From assembly GCA_016212515.1 (NCBI GenBank), contig JACRFZ010000096.1, positions 124,001 through 188,000 on the forward strand: a DNA stretch of 64,000 bases, in the 5' to 3' direction. Each line of letters begins with the position of its first letter. The first letter of the stretch is position 1. Positions 19,962 to 28,532 of the stretch are shown piece after piece. Origin of the DNA: Candidatus Melainabacteria bacterium (GTDB lineage: Bacteria > Cyanobacteriota > Vampirovibrionia > Obscuribacterales > Obscuribacteraceae). The position numbers were made by a program, and so were the translations under genes. The notes beneath the pieces are model-generated. The model had not been told where the DNA came from. It made no database searches and saw nothing but the letters and a program-made list of their open reading frames with translations.

Positions 19962-22643
19962 ATGAAACAAACCGGGGACACTGCCAGAGAAAAGAGCGGC
20001 GACAAGACGCTTGCTAAGGTTTGGATTTATCCCACAGGCAATGAGCCTGACAGCAATCTAGTTGAGGCTTGCGGCGGCTCGCTGGTGCTGGCGAAAGTGC
20101 TTCTACGGCGCGGTTTTGATACGGTAGAGCAGATCCGTGATTTCCTCGACGAAACAATCTACAAGCCCAGTCACTTTTCGGAATTGCCCAATACCGATAA
20201 GGCTGTTGCCCGCCTGGCTGCTGCTATCGAGAAGAAAGAAAAGATCACCGTATATGGTGACTACGACGTCGACGGCATCACCGGCACCAGCGTCTTGCTG
20301 TCGGTTTTGCGTAAACTTGGAGCCAATGTCGATTTCTATATTCCCAATCGCCTCAGCGAGGGCTATGGTCTCAATCTTAAAGCTGTAAGCGTGCTTGCCA
20401 GCAAGCATCGCACCAAGCTAATCGTTACTTGCGATTGCGGCGTTTCAAATTTTGCCGAGATCAACTTGGCCAAATCTCTTGGGGTTGATTCGCTTGTGCT
20501 CGACCATCACACCATGCCGGAGATGCTACCGCCGGCGGTGGCGGTAGTGCATCCCAAGCTGCTGCCCGAAAATCACCCGCTTTTCCACCTGCCTGGTGTG
20601 GGTGTGGCTTACAAAGTCTGCGAGGGGTTGCTCACTCATTTTGACCGAGCCGCAGAAGCCGATGAACTGCTCGACTTTGTTACTCTCGGCATGATTGCCG
20701 ACTTGGTTCCTCTCGTAAAAGAGAATCGCTACCTGGTCAAAATTGGCTTGCCCAGGCTGGTTAAGTCGCCCCGCATCGGTTTGAAGGCGCTTTTGCAGCA
20801 GGTGGGCGGCAAAGAAGACACAGACCTGGTGGGTTTTGGCCTGGCTCCCCGCATCAACGCCGTGGGGCGTCTTGCCGATGCCGCCTCTGCCGTAGAGCTC
20901 ATGACCACCGAAGACGAAGGTCGCGCCGACGAGTTGGCTAAGCAATTGGCTCGCGAAAATCTGCGTCGGCAGGAACTCTGTGAAAAGGTCTTCATGGAAG
21001 CGGAGCGCCAGATCCAGAATACTTGCGACCTGAATAACGATAAAGGTATCTGCATCTACAACGAAGAATGGCACCACGGTGTGGTCGGCATTGTTGCTTC
21101 CCGTCTGGTTGAGAAGTTTCAACGCCCGGTCTTCATCGGTCAGCTCGACAAAGAGGAAGGTCTGGTGCGGGGTTCTGCCCGTGGCGTAGAGCAAATCGAC
21201 CTTTACGAAGTCTTGAAAGACAACGAGCATCTTTTGCTCAAATGGGGCGGTCACAAAATGGCGGCCGGTTTCAGCATTGAAGCCGACAAGGCCGAGGCTG
21301 CAGCCCGGGGCATCGTCAATAGTTGCAATAAGTTCGTGGGTAATAAGAGCCTGCGCTCCCGCGTCGAGATTGATGCCCTGGTAGAAGGTGATAGTCTGGC
21401 TCTAAGCACCGTGCGCGAATTAAATGCCATGGCTCCTTTTGGCATGAACAACAAAAAGCCCATTCTTTGCATGGAAAAGTTGACGGTTGCTTCCGTTAAA
21501 CCTCTGGGCAAAGAAGCCAAACATAGCCGCATTATGGTGCACGACGAGGCAGTACCCGGAAGCGCCGATTTTGAGTGCGTCATGTGGAATTCTCGCGGTC
21601 GTGTTCCTGTAGACGGTGAACTGGTTGATCTGGCTTTCAATGCCGATATCAACGCTTATGGCGGCAGAGAGCGTCTGCAACTTGTACTGGTCGACTGGCG
21701 CAAACACGGCAGCCAGGTGGAGGCAGCCGCAAGTGAAAGCGAGGCGGTCAAGAACCGCGCCGGTATCTCTCCTGCTCCGGCCCGCGCCGTTTCTGACGTC
21801 GAACCAGGCAAGCCCTCCCTGACGGCTGATTCCGAGAGTGAAGATACTCTTGATGAAGACCGCGAAGGCGATGTGGCTGCGCTGGCCGAAGCCGGCAATC
21901 TGGTTAAAAGCCAGGCGCTGGTGCGGGTCAACTTCAAAGACCTGCGGGCCTATGCCGGCAATCCCGAGGTTATCAAGAAGGCTGTCGGTAAGTTGAGCGG
22001 CGGCGTTTTCGTTTATGGCGAGTCCTGTCCCAAGCTCAAAGGTATTGAATTCCAAGATCGCACCCAGGTGAGCGCCGTCGACAATTTGCTAATCTGGCAG
22101 TTCCCGCCGTCTTTGAAGAACTTTCAAGACCTACTTTTTGCCACCCGGGCTAAGAATATCTACCTGGTGGGCTCCGTCAGTGACGACGACCTGATGCCGG
22201 AAGACCCGGCCAACTTCCTCAAGCAACTGCTTGGTCTGGTTCGTTTTGCCGTCAATCAAAGAGACGGCCAGGTTGATGGTGAAAAGCTGGCCGCCGTGCT
22301 GGGTGTCACCAAGATGTCAATAGCGCTTGCCCTCGCTGCCTTGAAACGGGTGCACTGGATTGACTGGTTTTCCGAAAACGGCACAATTTATCTCGATTTG
22401 CTTGGTTCCCCCGTGGCCAGTGTGGAAGATACTCCTGAGTACAAACAACTGGTGGCTTCCCTCGATCAAACCGATAAGTTCCGTAAGTGGTGCTGTCAAT
22501 GCACCATGAAAGAGCTACAATTAGCACTCATGCCCAATCAAATTGGGTTTGCCACCGAACCTCTCGTAAGGGGCGAAGCCGGTAGTGCCGAGGGTCCTCA
22601 GATAAAGTCGGTGACCATTTCAGGTCCTGGTGAGGAAATCTGA
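19962..22643 (+). CDS. recJ: Single-strand-specific exonuclease RecJ, extended form
   Basis: RecJ is a 5'-3' single-strand DNA exonuclease of recombination and mismatch repair. The DHH phosphoesterase motifs are all present: GDYDVDG near 98-105, CDCGVSN, VLDHHTMPE with Asp181-His182-His183, and the DHHA1 motif WGGHKMAAGF around His431. The OB-fold region with NAMAPFGMNNKKP follows. At 893 residues it is far longer than the roughly 570-residue proteobacterial form. An acidic linker (about 590-635) connects to a C-terminal domain with a winged-helix-like part (EKLAAVLGVTKMSIALALAAL), as in cyanobacterial and Gram-positive RecJ. ATG 19962 is the start. apt follows 41 bases downstream. Confidence 0.96.
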   Translation: MKQTGDTAREKSGDKTLAKVWIYPTGNEPDSNLVEACGGSLVLAKVLLRRGFDTVEQIRDFLDETIYKPSHFSELPNTDKAVARLAAAIEKKEKITVYGDYDVDGITGTSVLLSVLRKLGANVDFYIPNRLSEGYGLNLKAVSVLASKHRTKLIVTCDCGVSNFAEINLAKSLGVDSLVLDHHTMPEMLPPAVAVVHPKLLPENHPLFHLPGVGVAYKVCEGLLTHFDRAAEADELLDFVTLGMIADLVPLVKENRYLVKIGLPRLVKSPRIGLKALLQQVGGKEDTDLVGFGLAPRINAVGRLADAASAVELMTTEDEGRADELAKQLARENLRRQELCEKVFMEAERQIQNTCDLNNDKGICIYNEEWHHGVVGIVASRLVEKFQRPVFIGQLDKEEGLVRGSARGVEQIDLYEVLKDNEHLLLKWGGHKMAAGFSIEADKAEAAARGIVNSCNKFVGNKSLRSRVEIDALVEGDSLALSTVRELNAMAPFGMNNKKPILCMEKLTVASVKPLGKEAKHSRIMVHDEAVPGSADFECVMWNSRGRVPVDGELVDLAFNADINAYGGRERLQLVLVDWRKHGSQVEAAASESEAVKNRAGISPAPARAVSDVEPGKPSLTADSESEDTLDEDREGDVAALAEAGNLVKSQALVRVNFKDLRAYAGNPEVIKKAVGKLSGGVFVYGESCPKLKGIEFQDRTQVSAVDNLLIWQFPPSLKNFQDLLFATRAKNIYLVGSVSDDDLMPEDPANFLKQLLGLVRFAVNQRDGQVDGEKLAAVLGVTKMSIALALAALKRVHWIDWFSENGTIYLDLLGSPVASVEDTPEYKQLVASLDQTDKFRKWCCQCTMKELQLALMPNQIGFATEPLVRGEAGSAEGPQIKSVTISGPGEEI

Positions 22644-22684
22644 GCACCGGCAAAGCCAATACAGTAAATAGGATAGTAATCAAG

Positions 22685-23269
22685 ATGACCGCAAAAGTTG
22701 AACAACCAAGGCTCATGGAAAAGTTGCCCCTCAGTCCTGAGCGGCAGGATTGGCTGAAGTCCACCATCCGTGATATCCCCGATTTTCCCAAGCCCGGCAT
22801 CATATTTAAAGATCTGACAACTTTGATGAGGAACGCCGAAGCATTCTCTTGTGTTCTCAACAGTCTTTCAGTCACTTCGGAAGCCCTCAAGCCCACCGTC
22901 ATTGTTGGTATCGAAGCGCGCGGTTTCATCCTGGCTCCTGCTGTAGCTCACCACCTGGGCGTCGGTTTCGTACCGGTGCGTAAGCCCGGTAAATTGCCCT
23001 GGCAGACTGAGCGTGTTTCTTACGCGCTCGAATATGGCGAAGACACTGTGGAAGTTCATCGTGATGCCGTCACCAAAGATGATCGCGTGGTCATCATCGA
23101 CGACCTTCTCGCCACCGGCGGCACCGCCATGGCTGCCAAACAGCTCATGGAAAAACTAGGCGCCACCGTGGTCGGCGCCGGCTTTGTGGTTGAACTTGAT
23201 TTCCTGGACGGACGTTCCCGCGTTAAGAAAGACGGCGACCTGGAAATCTTCTCCGTGATTCAATATTAG
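22685..23269 (+). CDS. apt: Adenine phosphoribosyltransferase
   Basis: The protein converts adenine and PRPP to AMP in purine salvage, in the cytosol. It shows the family N-terminus (IRDIPDFPKPGIIFKDLTTL), EARGFILAPAVA, and the PRPP-binding loop VVIIDDLLATGGTA, with DGRSRV in the C-terminal part. At 194 residues it is slightly longer than the usual 170-180 because of about 20 extra N-terminal residues. It follows recJ by 41 bases, an arrangement also seen in other bacteria. A terminator hairpin lies about 85 bases downstream. Confidence 0.97.
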   Translation: MTAKVEQPRLMEKLPLSPERQDWLKSTIRDIPDFPKPGIIFKDLTTLMRNAEAFSCVLNSLSVTSEALKPTVIVGIEARGFILAPAVAHHLGVGFVPVRKPGKLPWQTERVSYALEYGEDTVEVHRDAVTKDDRVVIIDDLLATGGTAMAAKQLMEKLGATVVGAGFVVELDFLDGRSRVKKDGDLEIFSVIQY

Positions 23270-23354
23270 GTATTCTGAGTTTGCATCTTTAGCTGCCCTC
23301 AGATTCGATCTTGGAAGGGTTATAGCTTGGTCGCAAACAAGTGGAACTTGAACA

Positions 23355-23389
23355 AGAGCCAGACGGCAGTGACAGCCGCTCTGGCTTTT
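23355..23389 (+). terminator. Probable Rho-independent terminator of apt
   Basis: The hairpin AGAGCCAGACGGC (23355-23367), seven-base loop, then GCCGCTCTGGCT ends in TTTT. One arm carries a single bulged G. It lies between apt and the glycosyltransferase gene on the same strand. Confidence 0.7.
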
Positions 23390-23424
23390 GCCTGCCTGGA
23401 TTTTCAAGTTAAGGTGGGACTGAA

Positions 23425-24687
23425 TTGGTAAGGATACTGGTAACGGCGGTAGGTAGCGACGGCGATATCAATCCCATGATTGAAATTGCCAGGGCCCTTT
23501 TATCTCGCGGCCATGATGTGCGTTTCATTGCCAACGGCAGCTTTGCTCACAAGGCGGAGGAAGTAGGCTTGCCCTTCCTGCCTCTGGGAGACAGTTCACT
23601 ATTTCAGGAAGTCGTATCTGACCCGGATCTCTGGCATCCGCGCAAAGGATTTTCGGCGGTCTGGCGTAATATCAATCAGTCTTTGCCTTTGAGTCTTGAG
23701 CTTCTAGAGCAAAACATGGAGCCCGGCAATACTATTCTGGTCGGCACCACCCTCGCCTTAGCTTGCCGTGTTCTGCAAGAGAAAAGCGCTAACTCTGTGC
23801 CTTTAGCCACCGTGCATCTCTCTCCCGCCTGCCTGATTTCGCGCTACGATCCGCCTCAGGGGCCGGTCAGTATTATCAGCCCGCAGACGCCGCAATTTCT
23901 TAAAGACCTCTATTTGTCACTGGTGGAAGTGTCGATGCTGGAGAATGTCTGCCGCGATGATGTAAATCGCTTCCGCGCCCGCTTTGGCCTTGCTCCGGTG
24001 AAGAGAATTTTCGCCAGATGGTTGAATTCGCCCGATCTTGTAGTCCTGGCTTTTCCTGAGTGGTACGCTCAAAGACAGAAAGATTGGCCTGATAATCTCT
24101 GTTATACAGGGTTTCCGCTCTTTGATAGAAAGCAGGAACAGCGTCTCAGTGATGCCACCCGTGCTTTTATTGATGCCGGAGCGGCACCGGTAGTATTCAC
24201 GGCCGGGTCGGCCATGGCTCATTCTCGCGATTATTTTAGCCATGCTCTTAAATGTGTGAGAGCGAGAAATATTCGCGCCATTTTTGTCACCCGCTATCCG
24301 GAAGTCTTGCCGAGGCACTTGCCCGACAATGTTTTGCATGCAAGCTATGAGCCCTTTGACCATCTCTTTGCCGAGGCGGCAGTGGTCGCTCATCACGGTG
24401 GTATCGGCACCAGTGCCCAGGGTTTGCGGGCAGCGGTGCCTCAGCTTGTCTGCCCGTTCGCCCATGATCAATTTGATAATGCTCGCAGGCTGGAAGCCCT
24501 TGGTGTAGCCAGAGAAATACGAGTTCAGCAACCGAAGCAATGGGCCGGCAAGTTGGGCGAGCTTCTCGATAATCCTGAGGTGAAAGTTTCCTGCCACAAG
24601 GTGAAAGAGCTTATGACTGTTTGCCCTGACCCGGCCGCAAAAGCGGCTGAGACCATCGAAGGGTTGGCTAAAAAGCTGCGTAAATGA
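23425..24687 (+). CDS. GT1-family glycosyltransferase (UGT-like)
   Basis: The 420-residue protein belongs to the nucleotide-sugar glycosyltransferases of the UGT / erythromycin-glycosyltransferase type. It shows an N-terminal acceptor domain starting RILVTAVGSDGDINPMIEIA and a C-terminal donor domain with VVFTAGSAM, VVAHHGGIGTSAQGLRAAVP (the HHGG.GT donor motif) and PFAHDQFDNARRLEALGVA. TTG 23425 is the start, with AAGGTGGGA upstream. No signal peptide is present, so it acts in the cytosol or at the inner membrane face. Candidate acceptors are sterol-like or lipid molecules; the substrate cannot be read from sequence. Its 3' end overlaps the convergent microprotein gene by about 20 bases. Confidence 0.92.
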   Translation: MVRILVTAVGSDGDINPMIEIARALLSRGHDVRFIANGSFAHKAEEVGLPFLPLGDSSLFQEVVSDPDLWHPRKGFSAVWRNINQSLPLSLELLEQNMEPGNTILVGTTLALACRVLQEKSANSVPLATVHLSPACLISRYDPPQGPVSIISPQTPQFLKDLYLSLVEVSMLENVCRDDVNRFRARFGLAPVKRIFARWLNSPDLVVLAFPEWYAQRQKDWPDNLCYTGFPLFDRKQEQRLSDATRAFIDAGAAPVVFTAGSAMAHSRDYFSHALKCVRARNIRAIFVTRYPEVLPRHLPDNVLHASYEPFDHLFAEAAVVAHHGGIGTSAQGLRAAVPQLVCPFAHDQFDNARRLEALGVAREIRVQQPKQWAGKLGELLDNPEVKVSCHKVKELMTVCPDPAAKAAETIEGLAKKLRK

Positions 24688-24826
24688 AGGGTTCGGTAGG
24701 CAGCGAAAGTCTGAAGATTACGTAGTGGAAGAAGGCGCCGAAGAGAATTCCCATAGTCAGAGCCAGCCATGGGTTCTTCTTGAGGACGAAGTTTTCCAGA
24801 GTAGTGGTTTGCTTATCTTCTGCCAT
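24668..24826 (-). CDS. DltX-like microprotein with C-terminal acyl-shuttle motif
   Basis: The 52-residue gene was found by reading the minus strand. The protein starts MAEDKQTTTLENFVLKKNP, has one membrane span (about 19-38, WLALTMGILFGAFFHYVIF), and ends RLSLPTEPFIYAAF. The terminal hexapeptide FIYAAF matches the acyl-shuttle motif known at the end of DltX (FIYxxF), whose Tyr carries the acyl group between an MBOAT and a second transferase. The basic KK before the span predicts an outward-facing C-terminus. ATG 24826 has GGGGGA eight bases upstream and begins two bases after the stop of the SGNH gene. The stop at 24668 lies within the end of the convergent glycosyltransferase. Lacking DltA and DltC neighbours, it is probably the third component of a different acylation pathway; the acyl group is unknown. 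Confidence 0.82.
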   Translation of the reverse strand: MAEDKQTTTLENFVLKKNPWLALTMGILFGAFFHYVIFRLSLPTEPFIYAAF

Positions 24827-24828
24827 TT

Positions 24829-26007
24829 CTAGTTCCCCCGTTCTCTAAATTCTTTCAGGCGCTTGGCTAATTCCACCGCCATGGCTTTGCCGCCTTCCAC
24901 GCTCAAATGATCGAAATCGACGTAGTGCTCGCATGTCAGTTTGTCATTCAAAGACCAGGTTTGAAAACCCAGTCTGGTGAAGTTTTCTAGCCAGAGATCT
25001 CTTATGTGCCAGTATTCCTTTTTCTCACTTTCGTTCAACTCGTCGATGAAGAGTGGGTTGATGGCCGTGACACAGACAATCAAGTTCTTTCTTGAGTTAG
25101 GCGGTACGGAAGCTTGCGTGCAGGCGGAAAGTCTTCGCCAGAAGAATTGTTCATACTCGCTGGGCGGACCTTTTTCGTAGAGGGCGGTGATGCCGGCCAT
25201 AAAGCGTTTGACGATTTTGGTGCCGTGCTCAAGTTTTTCGTTGTCGCTGGCATCGAAAGGGGGTCTGTCTTCGAATGGGTCTTGAAAGAGACGGCGCGGC
25301 AAAAGGGAGCGAAATTCAGTGGTTCTGTGGAAGTAGTTGCCTATGACCATGTAGGTGAACTGCGTCCACAATTCTTCCACGCCCAGGTAGTGATTCAACT
25401 TGGCTCTCAGTTCCAGGTTCTCTTGATGCCCTTCGTCTTTGAAGAGGGTCCATTCCCGGTGCAGGCGACAGAAGTTTTCTCGTGCGGCATAGGGCAGGAG
25501 CATGCCCCTTTCACGGGCATCGAAATACATATAATGCAGGGGAGTGGTGCCCGATGGTTCGAAGACCGTAGAGGGCATGGCATCGGTGAGCAGGAAGACG
25601 TTTTGTCCTTCGCTCAAGAGTTTTTCGTAAACCCAGTAGCCGGCTTCGAAAACCTTGGTGCCGGGCAGGGCCAGATTGATAACGGCATAATCGTCTCCAA
25701 GCTCTTGCTGGAGATACTTTGTCCAGCAGTGCTCGGAACTTTGTCCTTCTCCGTAGAATACCGAGTCTCCGCCGATGATCAAGAGGGGTTTGCCGGGGTT
25801 GTCGGCCATCAGCCGACGAGCCTGGGCCAGCATCTGATTGTAGGTCAGGTAGAAGCCGCCGTTGGGATTGATATATTCATGAAAGCGCACGAAGTTGGAA
25901 AGGGGCAGGGGTTTGCCTGTAATGTAGGCACCGGCGGCAGTGCTCATTAAAAAGCCAAGCATGGTGCCGAGCAGAAAATATTTGGAATAGCTTTTCTTTT
26001 CAGTCAC
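24829..26007 (-). CDS. Membrane-anchored SGNH-type acyltransferase (DltD / AlgX-like role)
   Basis: The 392-residue protein has an N-terminal anchor (about 10-30) and an extracytoplasmic SGNH-hydrolase-like domain. The nucleophile motif is IIGGDSVFYGEG (Ser82), and the C-terminal DFDHLSVEGG supplies Asp364 and His367 in DxxH form. VINLALPGT after the first helix fits the family's second block. In MBOAT systems such a protein takes the acyl group and moves it to the envelope polymer. GTG 26007 overlaps the MBOAT stop by eight bases (GTGACTGA), so translation is coupled. It lies between the MBOAT and the DltX-like microprotein. It could alternatively act as a hydrolase, but gene order favours transfer. 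Confidence 0.88.
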   Translation of the reverse strand: MTEKKSYSKYFLLGTMLGFLMSTAAGAYITGKPLPLSNFVRFHEYINPNGGFYLTYNQMLAQARRLMADNPGKPLLIIGGDSVFYGEGQSSEHCWTKYLQQELGDDYAVINLALPGTKVFEAGYWVYEKLLSEGQNVFLLTDAMPSTVFEPSGTTPLHYMYFDARERGMLLPYAARENFCRLHREWTLFKDEGHQENLELRAKLNHYLGVEELWTQFTYMVIGNYFHRTTEFRSLLPRRLFQDPFEDRPPFDASDNEKLEHGTKIVKRFMAGITALYEKGPPSEYEQFFWRRLSACTQASVPPNSRKNLIVCVTAINPLFIDELNESEKKEYWHIRDLWLENFTRLGFQTWSLNDKLTCEHYVDFDHLSVEGGKAMAVELAKRLKEFRERGN

Positions 26008-27253
26008 TACTTATCCCCTTGAATTGAAAGAGCATAAGGAACATGGACCAGGCTTTGTCCAGGGGGTAGAAGAAGGGCAGCCAGCCGAAGACCACGAAGA
26101 GGAAGGTAGTGAGCCTGGCTGTGAGTGGGTATTTGTCGTAGAGTTTCCAGAGCGGGCTTAGCCAGGGTAGCTTACGATAGACCGTGTTTATGGCTAGACC
26201 CAGACCGTGGTAGAGACCCCAGAATAGGAAGTTCCAACTGGCGCCGTGCCAGAGACCGCAGAGGGCGAAGGCTAGAATGCCGCTTAGAATTCTTCTTGGC
26301 AGACCATGTTGGCTGCCTCCGAGGGGAATGTAGATGTAGTCCCGAATCCAGAAACTCAGCGACATATGCCAGCGCTGCCAGAAATCACGAATGTTGCTGG
26401 CACCGTAGGGACCATTGAAATTGGGGGGGAGTTTGATGCCCATCATCATGGCCAGACCAAGGGCAATATCGGTGTAGCCTGAGAAATCGTAGTAAATACG
26501 ACCGGCCAGCGCGAGAAGAAAGAGCCAGCGCTCGGGCAGGTCGACAGCAAAGTAGAAGGCTTCCTTCTCCATAATATATTGATTGAGATTGTCGGCAATC
26601 ATGAGCTTCTTGAAGAAACCGGCCGCCAGTCTGACCATGCCTGCGGCCACATCTCTGGAGTTTACGGCGGAAAGCCCCTGGTAGAGCGAAGGAATGAAGT
26701 CTTGATAGCGCTTGATGGGACCGGCTACCAGGGACGGGAAGAAGATGGCGAAGGCCAGAAAGTCTTGCGGTTTTTTTATGGGTTCCCGGCCTCTTCTTAC
26801 TTCGTACAGGTAATGAATGAATTCGAAGGCAAAGAAACTGATGGCCAGGGGTGGTGTCGCCGGCAGTGCGGCAAAGACTGAGGCGGCAAAATGCTCCGCC
26901 AGGGGTTTGTTGACGGACGCCAGTACATCCATGAGCAGGAAGCGGCTGTATTTGTAAGTGATAAGTGCTGCTGTAACTATTACGATTGTGCTTATGCAAA
27001 GCCAGCTGCCCCCCTTTTTGAACTTTGACGCCGTCAATGCAGTCACATAGGTGACAAGGGCCAGTACGGCTATCGGTGCAACCCCGGCGGCGCCCGCAAA
27101 ATGGCTATGAAAGACGGCGCAGAAGATAAGCAGGGCCCAGAGGCGCAACTTGACCATGAGAGAGGGGCTCAAGGTTTTGCACAGGCCCAGGCACCAGTAA
27201 AGCGGAAGAAAGAGAGCTACTGAAATTAAGAACCAGTAGGTGCAGAAGATCAC
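26000..27253 (-). CDS. MBOAT-family membrane O-acyltransferase
   Basis: The 417-residue polytopic membrane protein is of the AlgI/DltB type. It shows PSLVAGPIKRYQDFIP, YYDFSGYTDIALGLA, NFNGPYGASNIRDFWQRWHMSLSFWIRDYIYIPLGG, and the catalytic LWHGASWNFLFWGLYHG with His336. MBOATs pass an acyl group from a cytosolic thioester across the membrane. The C-terminus ends MLFQFKGISSD and lacks the FxY hexapeptide that fused MBOATs carry, which agrees with a separate shuttle protein. GTG 27253 shares one base with the birA stop (TAGTG). It is in one operon with SGNH and microprotein genes. Confidence 0.95.
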   Translation of the reverse strand: MIFCTYWFLISVALFLPLYWCLGLCKTLSPSLMVKLRLWALLIFCAVFHSHFAGAAGVAPIAVLALVTYVTALTASKFKKGGSWLCISTIVIVTAALITYKYSRFLLMDVLASVNKPLAEHFAASVFAALPATPPLAISFFAFEFIHYLYEVRRGREPIKKPQDFLAFAIFFPSLVAGPIKRYQDFIPSLYQGLSAVNSRDVAAGMVRLAAGFFKKLMIADNLNQYIMEKEAFYFAVDLPERWLFLLALAGRIYYDFSGYTDIALGLAMMMGIKLPPNFNGPYGASNIRDFWQRWHMSLSFWIRDYIYIPLGGSQHGLPRRILSGILAFALCGLWHGASWNFLFWGLYHGLGLAINTVYRKLPWLSPLWKLYDKYPLTARLTTFLFVVFGWLPFFYPLDKAWSMFLMLFQFKGISSD

Positions 27254-28083
27254 TAGCAGTAACTTCCGTCAATGCTTCTCAAACTTATCTCACCGGCGGA
27301 AAGTTCTACCCTGGTGCCGTCCGGTTTCTCAATCAGAAGCGCTCCGCTCTCGGCAATATCCACGGCGCGACCGCTTATATTGCGGGCGTTGTCGCCGGTG
27401 GGACTGATCACCATCACTTCTTTGCCGAGGGTGACAGAGTAGTGCTTCCAGCTATCGATGATGGCCTGAGACTTGCCTTCCAGGAGGGTGAAGTATTGCC
27501 TTTCAAGGAAGCGACAAATCTCCGCTACCAGTAGACTTGGCTCCAGCGGCTTACCGGCTAAATTCTCCAGCCAATCGATGCGGTTCTTCAGATCATCCGG
27601 GATGCTGCCCTCATCGAGGCGCAAATTGATACCGATGCCTATAACCAGCGCCTGACCAGGCATTTCCGCGAGGATGCCGCCTACCTTTTTGCCGCCGGCA
27701 GTAAGGTCATTAACCCACTTGAGCCCCAGTTGGATGCCGCAGAGAGCCTCTACTGCCTGGGCAACTGCTACCCCGGTAGCCAGGGTGATCAGGGGCAGGC
27801 GGGTGAGGGGAATTTCCGGACGCAAGAGGATCGACATGGCAATACCGGCATCGGGCGGCGAGATCCAGGTGCGCCCCTGTCGACCGCGTCCGGCGGTTTG
27901 CTGTCTGGCTACGATCAGGCTGCCGGCCGGGGCTCCCTCTCTTGCCAGTACAGCGGCCCGGCTATTGGTGCTGTCGATTGTGTCATGCAATTCAAAGACG
28001 CCGCGGCCGATTAGCTCGGTGTTAAGGGCGTCTTCTATGTTTTTGCGGTTTAGGATGTCTAAATGTAGTGTCATCTCGCCCAT
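27253..28083 (-). CDS. birA: Biotin-[acetyl-CoA-carboxylase] ligase
   Basis: The enzyme attaches biotin to the carboxyl carrier protein in fatty-acid synthesis. It shows the biotinyl-AMP loop AGRGRQGRTWIS, DSTNSRAAVLA before it, and LGLKWVNDLTAGGKKVGGILAE after it. A C-terminal SH3-like domain ends in GALLIEKPDGTRVELSAGEISL. There is no N-terminal helix-turn-helix, so it is a monofunctional ligase and not a repressor. ATG 28083 is taken as start; an in-frame ATG nine bases later is possible. It overlaps the MBOAT gene by one base and follows osmC by 35 bases. Confidence 0.95.
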   Translation of the reverse strand: MGEMTLHLDILNRKNIEDALNTELIGRGVFELHDTIDSTNSRAAVLAREGAPAGSLIVARQQTAGRGRQGRTWISPPDAGIAMSILLRPEIPLTRLPLITLATGVAVAQAVEALCGIQLGLKWVNDLTAGGKKVGGILAEMPGQALVIGIGINLRLDEGSIPDDLKNRIDWLENLAGKPLEPSLLVAEICRFLERQYFTLLEGKSQAIIDSWKHYSVTLGKEVMVISPTGDNARNISGRAVDIAESGALLIEKPDGTRVELSAGEISLRSIDGSYC

Positions 28084-28118
28084 TTTAGTGAAGCGAGGCT
28101 AGCTTTTCCAGCTTTTAT

Positions 28119-28532
28119 TCAGGACTTATGGGCAACTTCCGTGGCTATTTGCTTGGGACCTTCCAGTAGTTTGTGGATGGGGCACTTGTTGGCGATGGAT
28201 TTGAGATTCTCCACCTGCTCCGGCGTCAGGTCACCCGTCAGCTCGATGCTTCTCAAGATGCGGGTCTGCTTACTGCCGTCTTCGGCTACTACAGGTTCTT
28301 CCAACACCTCTACGGTAATGCTCTTAAGATCCCATTCTTTGCGTTTGGCATACATCTGTACTGTGATTGCCGTGCAGGCGCCCAGGGAGCCGAGCAAAAG
28401 TTCATGGGGATTGGGGGCGGATTCGCCGCCGCCGAACTCTTTGGGCGCATCGGAGGCAAAGGCATGGCTGCCGGCGCTTATTTCTTGTCGGTAGCCTTCT
28501 CCAACTTTAGCTTTGACTGCTACTTTCGCCAT
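28119..28532 (-). CDS. OsmC/Ohr-family peroxiredoxin-like protein
   Basis: The 137-residue protein has the OsmC fold. It contains the two family cysteines in GACTAI (first, after a PNPHELLLGSLGAC block) and NKCPIHKLL (second), which reduce organic peroxides in OsmC/Ohr enzymes. The C-terminal CPIHK motif places it in the YhfA/OsmC-like branch. It is cytosolic. ATG 28532 is preceded by AAGGAG nine bases upstream. It is the first gene of the minus-strand operon that continues into birA, MBOAT, SGNH and microprotein, though the spacing of 35 bases to birA leaves an internal promoter possible. Confidence 0.93.
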   Translation of the reverse strand: MAKVAVKAKVGEGYRQEISAGSHAFASDAPKEFGGGESAPNPHELLLGSLGACTAITVQMYAKRKEWDLKSITVEVLEEPVVAEDGSKQTRILRSIELTGDLTPEQVENLKSIANKCPIHKLLEGPKQIATEVAHKS

